A stretch of 64,000 nucleotides of DNA from Piper betle (Eukaryota; Streptophyta; Magnoliopsida; Piperales; Piperaceae), in NCBI GenBank assembly GCA_033002965.1, contig JAURVB010002012.1, forward strand, positions 20,565-84,564, in the 5' to 3' direction. Of this stretch, positions 24,461 through 36,722 are shown piece after piece (positions within the stretch are counted from its first letter, which is position 1; every line of letters starts with the position of its first letter). A program made the position numbers and the translations under genes. The notes beneath the pieces were generated by a model, which was not told where the DNA came from, did no database searches, and worked only from the letters and a program-made list of their open reading frames with translations.

Positions 24461-26640
24461 TGTAACATCCTAAATCCTGTTCATAAGCTATTTATGATTG
24501 AGTTAAGTTACGTTTAAATCAATTAATCTGAAAGACTTGAATGAGAGACGTCATTAATTGCTTAGCCAACATTCAACAATGTCTTAGAGAAATAAAGACA
24601 CCACTAATTGCTTAGCCAACAATCGACAACAAGGGATGAATGGATGCATGTAATAACCTAATAAGAAGGTGTGTGCAATGATATGACATGAGAGCACTCA
24701 ACACGTAGTAAGTGCACAAATATATACGAATAAAATATAGGAATAAATGTATCAAAATAATTGTTAGAATGGAAATTTGAGTTTATCATTGAGAGACCTG
24801 ATAACATATTTGGTCTGCTGCTATAAAAGTTGGTTAGAGCATACAACATAATACATTAAATAAAATGCACATTAAACATAGACAAAAGTATGACAGAAAA
24901 CAATGGCATGCGAGTACAAATGTGTGTAGTAACCATCTGCCCTTCCAATAAGGCCAATCCAACACAGAAGAACTCAAGACCTGCATATAGAATAAGAAAA
25001 CTGTTAGCAACAAGTGTCACTGGCCTAGAAAATAACTAATATAAGCTGACAAGTAGAAACTGACTTCTATGAAGAAGGAAAACCAAAAACTAATCACCAT
25101 GGAAATACTCAAAGGGCATCTATTGAGAAGTCATCAAGTTGAAGGCTAGATATCATCCCAAAATGAACTCGTATTGTGCCACTCTCAGTAATAACTGGTC
25201 TCACTCTTAGGAAAAAACACATATCCTAAACCCTCTTCACCCTCCATTTAACTCCTAGTCGAGGGAATAAAAGCTGAGTACTTTCAGGCAGTTGACTTCG
25301 GTACCCTTAGACACCACAAATTTAGACATGTATGGTACATAACAGTACTCATCTATTGCAGGCATCTTCGGGTGCGAGGAAGCTTAATACGTAGAGATGT
25401 CAGGATATCTTAGGAATGGAATAACCCTCTCACTAATCTAGTGTTTGCTGTGACCTTCGTGTGCATCTATTTACGGTATACGCAAGGCCAACCACCAACT
25501 CTTGGCTCACTGAAATTTGATAAAAATTATATATAGGGCTAGAAAGGGAATCACATAAGTAGGCCCGAAGGCAACATGGTCATGGTGTGTGCTCATATAA
25601 ATAAGAACATTTCAAACAATCAACAACACCAAACCAATTTACAAACAAACACTTGACAAAAAAGCGAGATATGACAAGCAATAAACAAAAAATAAATAAA
25701 ACACGTCAAATAAATAAATGAACAATAAATAAAGATAATAGATACACGAGTAAACATTGCAACAACAATAAATGACAACTAAACATGCATGAAAGTAAAT
25801 AGGTAATTCAATAAAAATTAATAATTAAATATGCATTTAATTAATAATTAATTAAATAAACTCACTTATCAATAAAAAAATGATAAATAAATAAATAAAA
25901 TATTAATCAATACAAAATAATAATATAAATAATTCTACATGATTTTACAACTAAATGCGAGTAAATATTAATACATACAAAAGCTAGTAAATAAATAAAT
26001 AAGTCAATAAAGAAAGGAATAAATATTTAATATCAATCGATCAAGAATAATAACAATATAATTATCAAATATATGAACACATCTAAACACACGTAAATGA
26101 TAAGATGTGCGCGAGCAAATAATTAAATAATTAACCAAGATTTGGTAAACATGAATGAGATTAATATTAATAAGTAAATATATCATCAATAATAATAAAT
26201 AATCATTCAAGCATACATCATAATCGACAAATATATAAATAACAAGAAATAAACAATAATAAATAAAGAAAGACACTCCTCACATGAAAATATGCTAAAT
26301 AATGTTAATATACATCTAAACTAATGTAAAGAGTATCGAATTACTGGAAATAATCGAAAAATGAGATGAAACGGAAGGTCGAGTCGACTGGGCTAAACCA
26401 AATCGACTTGACTCATTTCAGAGTCGAGCTGCAGGGTTGGCTGGAGTCGATGAACAAACACACAGGCAGGTGGGTTGGTCTAGGCAACCAAATAGGTGGA
26501 CATGAACATGGTCTATCGGGTAAATGAGCAGCAAACTGGCTGGTGGTGCCCGTCACCAAAAAGCTTCGACAACGGCACAGTGGAGACTACTGCTGGTTTG
26601 CATTCGACAGAGGAGGTCGAGGCAAATGTTTATGAGGTGA
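24461..26640 (+). repeat. Non-coding LTR-like repeat, copy 1
   Basis: It starts TGTAACATCCTAAATCCTG, like the ends of many plant LTRs, and shares with the other copies a landmark block about 0.7-0.9 kb in: AAGCTGAGTACTTTCAGGCAG (25270), then TTCGGGTGCGAGGAAGC and GATGTCAGGATATCTTAGGAATG. About 0.1 kb further on it has AAGTAGGCCCGAAGGCAACA (25556). No gag, protease, reverse transcriptase or integrase frames occur. It is either a long LTR of a gypsy-type element or a non-autonomous repeat. The right boundary is approximate. Confidence 0.6.
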
Positions 26641-28345
26641 GCGTCAACAATGTAAAACCTATGACTCGTGAACCAATCAGATTTAGTCGTCAGTTCAAGT
26701 CGAATCAGTTTAGAACACATGTGTTAATCTGAGGTCAGTTATGCATTATGAGCCATGAGGGTTAAGTGTACCGAGTATGTGTTGATAACGTCCGTAACAA
26801 AGCATGAAAATGAGTTATCAGAATATATAACATACTGTGATTTTTTTATTATTATTTATGACTGTAGAAATTAGAATTAGGACGTTTACCGTATTAGGAT
26901 GTGTTAGATAGGATTTTGGTTGGGTTAGAAGTATTTATAGCATACCATTCAGTCAAGGTCGAGCTCGTCCTATTTTATTTTTATTATTTTTTACTCAAGT
27001 TCGGGACAAGTCAACTTTTATTTACTGAAAACACCATTACATCTATTTCAATTTTAATATGCATAGGCGAGAGGCCACACTTGGAGTTTTCACATGTCGT
27101 TTGGGACTCGTTCTCTTATTTGTCGATTTCTTCTATTGTTGTTTTATATTGTAGGTTGCAAGACATCTTAAGTGGTTGTTTTATTAGACCCCACTTAATA
27201 CGAGCCATTTTAATGAACAAATTTCTTGGATTAATAACCCTCAAGAATGAAATCTATTGAGTATACTATCAAAAACAAGATCCATCGTAAGTTACCTTCA
27301 AGCCTACAATATTAAATCCCTTACCAGGCCTGTATATAATTCTATCGAGTTTTCAGTGAGATGACAGATGGTGAAACGAACTCGTACGTACCATAAGTGG
27401 GTGCATGTGCCAGTCACAACAAGCTTTAGATTAGTGAGAGGGTTATTCTATTATCGAGGGATCCCGATAACTTCACGTTTTAAGTTTCCTTACACCCAGA
27501 AAAGCGTGGAGGTTCATGGGTACTACTATGCAACACATGTCTAGATGTGTTGTTCAAAAGGAATTGAAAGCGATTTCTTTAGAGTACCCGACCCCTTGTG
27601 CTCTAGGCTTGGAGAAATATTGAGGATCAGACAGGGTTTAAAATACTGTCATTCCTGAGAGAAGGGCAGTTAGAAAATGCGAAGAGAGGCATCAGACTAG
27701 TTAGTTTGGGATGCTATTCAGACTATATCTCGATGGCTCCTTAGTAGTTACCTTTATGAGAGTTTTGATAAAGTATATGCATGTCTTTTTCATGAGAGTT
27801 CGCCCTCATTGGTAATTTGATATTAGTTATTTTCTGGTCCACTGACAATCGTTGTTGACGATTTTCCATTATTTATGTAGGTGAGCACCAGACATAACAA
27901 TATATGTTAGACTTGATGAATAGGTAATGACATCCTTACACACACGCATGCTTGACAATAGGATGCTTTATTGTAATGCTGGTTAATGTGTAAAACTTTT
28001 GATGAAATATTTTGATGATGTTTAATGCATGTTACCTTATTTTTGTTAATGATATTTTGATGTCGTTGATAATGATACTGCTATGATGAAGTTAGTAAAC
28101 TTTCAATCTTGTTAATGAGATCAAGAGATGGGTCAAGACTCCATCATGAAGTATGTTGTGTATAGAATATGATGTTATGATATATTTTGTTATTTTCATA
28201 TAATCTGTAATATAATGATGGGGAAGGTGATTCCCTTATTGCACTTTTAGGAAAAAAATTTCCGTTTATTTACAAAATTTTTATTTTATTTAATTGATTA
28301 AAGTGTGATTTTTTGTTGCTATATCATCTACGTAGCGTCCTGCTA
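26640..28345 (-). repeat. Non-coding LTR-like repeat, inverted copy
   Basis: The reverse complement matches the same family. CCATGAGGGTTAAGTGTACC (26755) corresponds to the inverse of the block near 39130. TTTTCAGTGAGATGACAGA with ACCATAAGTGGGTGCAT (27350-27400) is the inverse of the block around 38220-38270. It sits head to head with copy 1. Minus- and plus-strand open frames (for example 26901-27260) carry no retroelement motifs. Boundaries are approximate. Confidence 0.55.
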
Positions 28346-28354
28346 GGTTGTGCA

Positions 28355-29426
28355 TGTAACACTACACATCTGGTTGACGCTTGAGAACCGAACAAAAATG
28401 TCACTGGTCCCAATTAGGTCGGTTGACCCAAACCCAACCCTATGGATCTACTCTTCGTGTCCCGAGAAAGAAGATGTCTATCACTATATATAGATGGAAG
28501 TACAAAAGTAAACCTAATATGCTACTATATGAATGATATGAGAACCACAATAATCACAATAAAATTAAAAATAAAATAAGCATGAATACGTACTATATTT
28601 TTCACATATACATCAAAACATTCACGACATTTGGGTCTTAACCTACTTATTCATCATTTGACTTGCACATTAATATATGTTTCAAATCATAATATTAATA
28701 TTCATATTTATTTACCACAATCTTCATCACAAGTATTTCATTGTTCATAATAGCATACCACAATTAACATAGTCAAAACAAATATTCAGTCGATGCGTGT
28801 GCGTATGTGCAAGAGACATCACTGTTCCTCTGTCCAGGCTAGCTCGTCCTACTCATGATCATCACCTACATATATTATAAAAATACGTCAGTAATGAGTG
28901 CTACTGGTCCAAAAATATAATTAATATCAAACTGGCTATGAGAGCAAACTTTTATATGAAAGAAAACATTTTCTATATTTATCGTAAAATCTCTGAAGAG
29001 CATCTACTGAACTAAAATCATCTTTAATTAAACTGATTTGTTGCTGCTGCTGATGCCTCTCTCGGCATTTTCTCATTTTACTTTTTGGTCCCTTGGGACT
29101 ACTATCATATCTTAAACCTTTTTCTATACCCACTCATGTAGCATGGTTGTAGGTATTTTCGACTTTGAATGGTATATGCCGCTAGCATAACATGGTTGTC
29201 GGTATTCTCGGTATCAACTGGTACACGCTACTTGCATAGCATAGTTGTCGGCAGCTTCGACTTGTACATATAATTGTCGGTATTCCCAATATCGACTGGC
29301 ACATGTCACTTACGTAGTATGGTTGTTGGCGGTTTCGACTGGTGCATGCCACTTGCATAGCATGGTTATCAGTTTCAACTCGCACATGCTCACTGGCGTA
29401 GTACGGTTATTGAAGATCAGTAAAAC

Positions 29427-29458
<32 letters not shown>

Positions 29459-29830
29459 GTTAAACTCGGATTGACACCGACAAAAGTCAAAATTAACTCA
29501 AAGCGTAATAAAGATTCTATGAACAAAAATTGAGATGAGGAAGCTAAATGGGTCTCGATACCCTAACTTAATTGGGTGGAGATCTTAGACTCAAATTAAA
29601 TTAGGTTAAATGGGGCAATTCGTTACTCTGAAATTCTTAAGATACATATAAATGAGATATCTTAAAAAGACCCAAATAACTACTAAAAAATGATATAACT
29701 TAAGACGGAGCCCGATCCAGTAAGGTAACAGGTGAGTAATACCATAACCTGAGGTTTCACGGTGTTGAAGTGGCCAAGTTAAAAGGTCAAACCGATTCTC
29801 GCTCCATTGGCTAGAAAGTAAGAGGTGTGT
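28355..29830 (+). repeat. Non-coding LTR-like repeat, copy 3
   Basis: It starts TGTAACACTACACATCTGG. It shares GAGCATCTACTGAACTA and the GCCTCTCTCGGCATTTTCTCA block with copies at 37.9 and 60.9 kb. It contains a minisatellite (29140-29425) and a (TA)n tract (29428-29458). The stretch after the (TA)n (29460-29600, GACACCGACAAAAGTCAAAA) matches the end of the window (63870-64000). No coding region. Confidence 0.55.
29140..29425. repeat. Minisatellite, about 55-60 bp units
   Basis: About five copies of a unit containing TTGCATAGCATGGTTGTCGG, a short spacer, TTTCGACTGG and CACATGCCAC-like sequence. Copies are 80-90% alike by eye. It lies inside the LTR-like repeat and ends just before a (TA)n tract. 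Confidence 0.7.
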
Positions 29831-30027
29831 CCGCCTCTAGTCTCACCTCATGGGCGGCGCCAAGTCACTAATGGGCTATCCCACAGGATGGGATCATGGG
29901 GAACGGTATGGTGGCCATAAGCGCGGCCCATGCAACCGGGCTGACCTCTCCCAACCCTTTCCCGCCCATAGCCGGCGCCGGGGACAAGCCCTCCTCCTCC
30001 TCTCAACTTCCCGCCCATAGCCGCCGC

Positions 30028-32005
30028 ATGGAACTCCGCAATCTCCGTCGCCTCCCTCCGCCGCCGCTTCCGCACTTCCCTCCGCCTCGGATCTCGCCGC
30101 GGCGACGTCGTCCGGCCTTCTCCGCCTGGCCTTGCACGTTCACGCGTGGATGATCAAGCTTTCCGGTTCCTTCTCCCCGGATTTGATCGCGGCCACTCGG
30201 TTGATCCTTGCGTACGGTGACATTGGGTGTGTGAGGTCCGCGCGCCAGCTGTTTGACCGAATTCTGGTGAAGGATGTCGTTGCCTGCGCTGCGATGATGG
30301 CGGCGTACAATGACGGTGGCCGGTTTGAGGAGTGTATTCGGGTTTTTGTGGATGACGTGGCGAGGGACTGCTTGCCTGTCAACGAGTTCGTGAGTAGTTG
30401 TGCATTGCGGGCGCTGGTTTGGGGTTGGTGTTTGAAGGGGAGCAAGTTCACGGCTTGGCCGTGTAAACGTCGATGTCGAGTAACGTGTTTGTTGGTACAA
30501 GCTTGGTTGATATGTATGCCAAGTGCGATCTCTGGAGTGATGCAAAGCTGGCCTTTTAGATATTCTGGTGCCGAATGTTGCATCTTGGAATGCTGTACTC
30601 AGTGGGAGTTCGACGGCCGAGGAGGCCATGGAGATTCTTCTCCAAATGGGTTGGTCAGGGCTGCTTCCGGATCATTGGACATTGGCGACTGCTCTTCGAG
30701 CTCATGAAGGGGCTACTTTGAGAGAGATTCAGCAGGTTCATGCTTTGGCGGTGAAGCTCATTCATGGAGAAATGAATGTGTTCATTGGCGGTGCTCTTTT
30801 TGAGCGGTATTTGGACCAGGATGAGGTTGATGATGCAAGGTTGGTTTTTTCTAGCATTTAACATGAGGATCTTGTCTCTTTTAATTTAGCTATCTAGGAA
30901 TGCTCCGTCAGAACTGGTCTAGATGAAGCTGTGAGATTGTTTCATAAACTTATCGAATTGGGTAAAAAACCTAATGAGGCAACTTTTATTTCACTCATGA
31001 TAGCCGTTGAAGAGCATAATGAGGAAAACAATTGCACGCACTGGCTGTTAAATTCGGATGCTCATATGGGGAAGGCTTTGGCAGTTCTATGATTAAAATA
31101 TACACCGCATTTGATTGTTTAGAGGATGCTGTCTGACTCTTTGATCAGTTTACTAACGCTGATATTGTTCTGTGGAGTTCATTGATAACGGACTTTTCAA
31201 GTAGAGGTGAAGGTCAGAGGGCACTGAACTGTACCTTCAAATGGTTTCCCAGGGAATCAATATAGGTCCTCCTAGCAACCATATTTTGTCCAGTTTGCTG
31301 CGTTCGTGCTCTAGTTGGACTTATGTCGAAGAAGGTAAACAAATTCACGGGCAAATTGTAAAGACCTGTGATACTGAGACGGAACTATTTTTATCATGTA
31401 ATCTGCTTGACATGTATGCAAAGTGTGGGTATATAGATGAAGCTAAAAGGATTTTTAAGCAGACGACCCGCCAGTACTTTGCTTTTTGGAATTCCATGAT
31501 ATCAAGCCTTGCCAGACATGGACATACTGGAGCAGCGTTATCAACTTTTCATGAATTTTGCGCCAACCAAACATGAAGCCGAACCACGTAACCTACGTCG
31601 GTGTTCTTTCTGCTTGTAGCCATGGTGGTTTAGTAAGGGAAGGCTACGAGTATTTTAATTTGATTGAGGAACCAACAATCGACCACCATGCCTGTCTTAT
31701 TGATTTGAATGTTCGTGCTGGACACTTGGAAGAAGCAAGGGAGCTTATTGAATGTATGCCCCTCCAACCAAATGAGCTTATATGGTCTTCCCTGCTGGCT
31801 GCCTGTAGGATACATCGACATGTTGAGTTTCCCTTCGGGCACTTATATTGGTCTATCAAATGTTTATGCTGACGTTGGAAGATGGAAAGAAGTCAAGAGA
31901 ATTAAAAAGTTAATGAAAGGCTCAAAAATGGGATTCTGCATCGGCAGTTGCTGGCTTAGTGTCAGTGGTAGCACCAAGGTTTTTCATGCAGATCAAGACC
32001 AATGA
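30028..32005 (+). pseudogene. PPR protein pseudogene (PLS subfamily with E-type tail)
   Basis: Pentatricopeptide-repeat proteins bind organelle RNA. Repeat motifs are clear but scattered over frames: LHVHAWMIKLSGSFSPDLI, GCVRSARQLFDRI, QVHGLAV, NVFVGTSLVDMYAKCDLWSD, NVASWNAVLSG, QGINIGPPSNHILSSLLRSC, GKQIHGQIVKTC, LLDMYAKCGYIDEAKRIF, NSMISSLARHGHTGAAL, PNHVTYVGVLSACSHGGLVREG, PNELIWSSLLAACRIH, and a tail like the E/E+ motif (SCWLSVSGSTKVFHADQDQ). The gene has several frameshifts (near 30110, 30420, 30560, 31200, 31570 and 31830) and internal stops, for example TAA after LAV near 30473, TAG after LAF near 30558, and TAG after FNLAI near 30895. Homopolymer errors cannot produce the stops, so I call it dead. 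Genes of this family are normally intronless, as seen here. Confidence 0.85.
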
Positions 32006-32558
32006 TCATAAAAATATCTTCAGCTCGTAGCCTTTGCGCTCAAAACTAGGGTGATCTCTGCCATAGAGGTACGCTACCGCACGTTGTCTTTGTGATGGTA
32101 ATTGACCATATTTTTCAGTGGTTTAATGTTCGTAAGCGTGATTTGGTTACCAAAAGTGTCATTCAAGATATGGTTCATAAAATAGTAGTTTGTTTTCCAA
32201 GTTTGCCAAACTTGAAAATATTTCATAAATAAATGCATTTATACAGTAGAAAAAGTTGTGAGTATTTTTTTTTTGTGGTCCTTGATCCTTTGGGGGAAAA
32301 AAAGCATTTTATTGTTGTAAAACTCACGAAAAGTGTCACGCTCTTTTTCGTACGTTTTTGTTGGTAGAAGCGAGGATGGACGTTGAGAGTGTAACTCTTG
32401 ACGCCCTGAAAACCATCCAGCGCCGGGGGTTGATACTGTAGCGTTGTAGTATGAAGTGTGATTTACGAGACCTAAAAAAGGTTTGTAATCGTTATCTACG
32501 AGAGAGTCATGGAATTCAATGTATTTGGTAAATGGATGGACTTTTGTTTGATATTTGT
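32006..32558. other. Spacer after the PPR pseudogene
   Basis: AT-leaning unique sequence without a gene, ending where the fold-back element with CGATT-rich termini begins. Confidence 0.4.
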
Positions 32559-33356
32559 CATAATTGTAAAAATTGGAATCGGACCTAAATCGGAATGGAA
32601 GGGAGTTATTGAATCGGACCGATTCATTTAAAATCGGACAAGAATCGGTTTACTTGAATCAGTCAAACTTGATGGATTATTAATTAAAAATATGTCATTT
32701 TGATGTTATGGTATGTATTATATTTTATAATATTTTTTAATATTAAATTTTTTTGAATTATTTAAAATTATTTATTATTTTTGACTCAAGTCAACTTTTA
32801 ATTACGAGAATATCATTGACCATTTCTTCCACTCAATTCTCTCTCCGATCACTGACGCGCCGCCCGTTTTCACCCCACAGACGTTGCCTTTGGCTGTCAT
32901 GCTGCTGTCGATCACGGTCATTGGCGGCTCCGCCTAGTCCCCCTCTTGGGCCCCTTACCCCGCCCTGTCCACTCTCTATTGCACCCTCCCACCCCGTCCC
33001 CGTTCCCCTCATGCACCCCCTGCCCTGCTTGCCACCCCACCCAGCTCCGCCCTACCCCTACTTTCGTCGGCCACACCCTGTCCTTCCCTTGCTGGCCTGT
33101 TTGTCCCCCATCGTCATTACCCCCCGTGTCGTTGCCCACCCCCATCATCGCCCTCGTCACCTCTTTTCCCCTATTCCGCCTTCCTAAATCGGCTTAAATT
33201 GGCCGATTCACAAATTAGTTTAAATTGGGTGAAATCGGCTCAAACTAATCGATTCATGGACCAATTTTTACAATAGCCGATTTGCCTACTTTTTTGAAGC
33301 GGAATTGTTGAGATCAAATTTAAATTGGCCGATTCTGAGATTTTTGTAACTATGAT
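32559..33356. mobile_element. Fold-back element with AATCGG termini, copy 1
   Basis: The left end CATAATTGTAAAAATTGGAA and the right end, read on the other strand as CATAGTTACAAAAATCTCAG, both run into AATCGG-rich DNA and form imperfect inverted repeats. Inside are an AT-rich segment, the junction GACTCAAGTCAACTTTTAAT, and a GC-rich low-complexity island (32820-33190). The same parts occur in reverse order at 42895-43905. The proline-rich frame 32753-33187 is not a credible gene. Confidence 0.6.
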
Positions 33357-33928
33357 ATCTGATACTGTATCATCGGTGGTTGTACATAATGCAATGCCGG
33401 TTTATCAACTCTTCACATGTTTTCTTCGTAGCACGAATTCCACAGTTTTATGAGTAGTTCTGCTTTCTCCATTTTTTGTACTAATGGAAACAAATTTTAT
33501 GCGTATAATGTTTGTGCTTCAATTGACTCAGAGAGTTTGAGACTCCATTTTTAGAGGTCTAGAGAATGGTTATACTAGTTAAGAACTTTCGTTGCGGCTA
33601 ATTATCCACTACGTGGCAATGTAGAGTAACGACGGTTATTGGTTTATGAAGGTCGATTACAACAGTCCTTACTCTTGGAGATGGTGGCTACTGGTGATCA
33701 TAAACAGTTACATTTAAGCACATGTAAGAGTTTAGACGAGAAACGCTAGCAGAGACAGGACGGGGACACACGCACAATTGAAAGTATTTGGAACTTGGAA
33801 ATAAGAACGAGTAGAATTGAGACAATCTCCTAAACCAGTTTCTTACAGCAGGTGAAGCAGTCGAGCTTTTGGCATTTGAACAAAGGTTATTACGAGACGA
33901 AGAGACATATTGGTGACAGTTTCATACA
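33357..33928. other. Downstream region of the C2 gene
   Basis: This is the spacer and likely 3' untranslated region of the minus-strand C2 gene. No conserved frame is visible. Confidence 0.4.
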
Positions 33929-35250
33929 TCAGAAAAAAGCTCGGCTGCCGTAGAATACCCTCGATCCATCCTTTCTTTTCTCCCCGTCTGACCTATTTTC
34001 GGGAGCCTGAGGTACGACACTCTGATTGTCATTGGACGCTGACTTGTCAAGATCCATGGGAAGCTTCATTTTTGCCAAGGATTCAGTGAACTGGTGCATG
34101 CTCCTCATATACATGTCAACTATCTGTTGCTGCATGGCCGACTGCTCGGCCTCAATATTGATATTCCCAAGCGGGGCAGTGAAGACGGTGCCCAGTTCAA
34201 AAGTTCCAGTCTTGCCCTGTTTCACTGTCTCTTCTGCTTTGTTCAGAAATTTTGGATCTTTGCTCTCCTCTACGGTCGAAGTTCCTTTCTTGGAGGTGGG
34301 TGTCTCTGGTGAAGCTTCAGGACTCTGGCTGGGCTCTGCCGATGAATTGGCGGAATTCCCTGTTCCAAGCTGGCTCTTCCTTTCCAGGGAGTCGCCCGAG
34401 GTCCGGTCGTCTCCCAAACTGGTCGTGGTCGAACCAAAAACAGATGCTGGGAAACTCTCGTTTGGTGAGACAGATCGAGCGCAGTTTTCCTCGCTTGGGT
34501 TCAGAGCCATTTCATAATCTTTCACCGGCTGCACAAGGGCGCCGAGGTGAAGAAAAGGACGACCCGAAATGCCAGGTTTTGGGGCAGGGTGATTCCCTCG
34601 TGCGGCCATGTCAATGTATTCGGAAACCATCTTATAATTCTCTGTCACGATATTCATGTCAGGGAACTCAACTGTAACATATTGATCCACCGGGTCGACG
34701 TCATCTGGTCCTTTACGATCAAGCAACACAACCTCCGAACTTATGGAGGAGTTTGTGGGGTCTGAAAAGGAACCCAAGGCAGGGGAAGTGGCTAGGAACA
34801 ATGTCAACTTAACAGTTCCGGCCGGAGAATGGAAAAGATCTGTGGACGAAAGTGTGAACTCCTGAGTTAGTTTTCCTTTACCTGATAAGGACGACAAAGG
34901 AACCAGAACGAACCCCAGCAACTGATCCTCCAAGAAGTTCCTGGCCCGACTCAACATCCAAATTTCGCATTTGAGCACGGCGTCGTTGCGGGTTATCTTC
35001 ATCCTAAGGCTTTCATTGAACTCGGGATTCTTTCCCCGCCGGCAATTATGGTGGTTGAGATTGTCTCGTCCGGGCTGCAAGTGAGGGAGAACTTGGCATA
35101 GACATCTTGGTTGTCGTAGATGCAGATGTTGTGGATGTTCCTGGCTCGATGGACAAAGATGTCTAGAACACCGGAATCCCCATCACCAGCGGCCATTATC
35201 TCTGAACTGTGATCATAGCTGAAAGCCGTGCTCCGGCTGTACGTTTCCAT
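33929..35250 (-). CDS. Plant C2-domain (calcium-dependent lipid-binding type) protein; one frameshift
   Basis: This single-exon gene has an N-terminal C2 domain followed by a long polar region. The C2 part reads GVLDIFVHRARNIHNICIYD, NQDVYAKFSLTCSPDETIST, GKNPEFNESLRMKI, LKCEIWMLSRARNFLEDQLL, GFVLVPLSSL and LSSTDLFHSPAGTVKLTLFL, matching plant proteins like At1g07310. It probably binds membranes; its exact job is unknown. The tail is serine/proline-rich with a helical stretch (MQQQIVDMYMRSMHQFTESL) near the C-terminus. The frame breaks at the C4 run 35034-35037 (G4 on the coding strand). One extra base gives a continuous IIAGGGKNPEFNE, as in relatives. The start at 35250 is the first ATG before the domain; an ATG at 35196 is also possible. 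Confidence 0.88.
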
Positions 35251-35730
35251 TCAAGCAAAGCACGGGCAGAAAGGTTCTGCTCCACACTGGGAGCACTACT
35301 GGAGGTGTGGCAACTGTTTGCACGGCCCCCACACTCACAAAGGTGTCTGCTCGAACAGAAAACTCGGTGCGGGAGAGGGTTCTGACTTGGTATGAACGAA
35401 ATGGAAGAAGAGCTTCCCTTCTTTCCACGGGAGTAGGTGAGGGTGGAAGAAGGGAGCAATTGGTAATGGAGATGATGATGATTATCATGGCTTGCTTTCG
35501 TAGATTGGCCCTTACTTTGTTAGTTAGGTGAGGCCGAAGGATTGACGGGATATTTCGGTGCGGTTTGCTTGACATTGCAGATTGAGGTCAGTTTCTGCTC
35601 CACCACTACGGAAATTGGATGACCCACCAAGACTAGGCTTGCTCATTACTGACCACACACAACACCCTGCTTTTCCTTCACTTTTTCAACTGCTCGTAAT
35701 GGATGGCGGCATAGGTAGGGGTAGGGCCGC
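35251..35730. promoter_or_regulatory. Upstream region of the C2 gene
   Basis: This is the probable promoter and leader of the minus-strand C2 gene. Open frames on both strands exist but lack known motifs. No decisive promoter element is visible. Confidence 0.3.
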
Positions 35731-36317
35731 AAGGATGTTAATTGAGCAAGCGAGCCGAATTCATCGTGTATTCGAACTCGGGCTTGAATAGTTCGAAAGT
35801 TCATTCGAACTCGACTCGAGATTAAACGAGTTTTGGATATACATGTTCAAGTTCGACTCGAATATTTTTTATGTATTCGAGCTCGACTCGAGTTCGAATA
35901 TACTTAAACTGTTTAATTTTTGTGAGCTCGTTCGTTAACTCGAAACCAGCTCGATTAAAAGTCAAAAGTACCTTACTTAAAAGAAAGTGGGGCCAATGTG
36001 GTTTGAACCTACAACTTTAAAGTCATCAAGGTGCATATTTACCATCTTAATTATCTTGTTTCTTTATTACTATATTACATATATATATATATAATATAAT
36101 ATAAAGACTATATTATTATATTATTTTATCAAAGTCGAGTTCGAGTCGAGTTCGAGTTACAACCGAGTCGAGTCGAGTCGAGTTAAACACGACCTTACTC
36201 AAGCTCGGCTCGTAAGATTCGAGTTCGAGTCGAGTATTTAAATGTTGAATTTCGAGTTGAGTCGAGTAAAGTCGAGCCGAACGCTAAATGATCACGAGCT
36301 AACTCGATTAGCAACCC
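35731..36317. mobile_element. Fold-back MITE, copy 2 (inverted orientation)
   Basis: Same family as 10931-11340 and 47171-47781. The left end AGGATGTTAATTGAGCAAGC and the right end GATTAGCAACCC are inverted repeats. TA follows on the right (36318-36319); the left flank is GC, so the duplication there has decayed. The arms are full of TCGAACTCGACTCGAG palindromes. The tRNA-like core lies in reverse at about 35990-36060 (its complement contains GTAGGTTCAAACCACATTGG). A short (TA)n lies at 36079-36094. Confidence 0.75.
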
Positions 36318-36654
36318 TACGCAGGGGATTAGGAAGGCCGGGATGACAAGTGTCTTCACACTTTCCAAACGCCCGAGCAGGAACCATTGTTTTCACTGTT
36401 GAATTCACTGCGGAGCGGAGCGACAATCATATTGGGCCAGTATGTTTACAGGATATGATTCTGCACCATGACACTTTGTGTGCCAATTAATGGGACACAC
36501 AAGTTACGATTATCTTTGTCGTCCTTACCATTACCATCATCAACGTGGATACAACTCAGCCATACCCTTTTCGGCTCCTATCGTATATTGACGGACATGG
36601 ACCCCTTCGGGGAGCGGCAAATTTATTTATTTATTTGTTACAGGACGAGAGAGC

Positions 36655-36722
36655 GAGAGTTACTTGTTTATACGTGGGAGAGAGAGGAGAGAGAGGGAGA
36701 GAGAGAGAGAGGGAGAGAGAGT
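36655..36722. repeat. (GA)n microsatellite
   Basis: GAGAGA-rich tract with GGGA interruptions. The surrounding 36318-37108 is AT-rich DNA without a gene. Confidence 0.85.

Noticed and set aside
26901..27260. 119-codon plus-strand frame
   Set aside because: No retroelement or other motif. It lies in an inverted non-coding LTR-like copy and is probably chance in AT-rich DNA.
29140..29425. CRISPR array
   Set aside because: Repeated units are contiguous and diverged without unique spacers of constant length, in plant nuclear DNA. It is a minisatellite.
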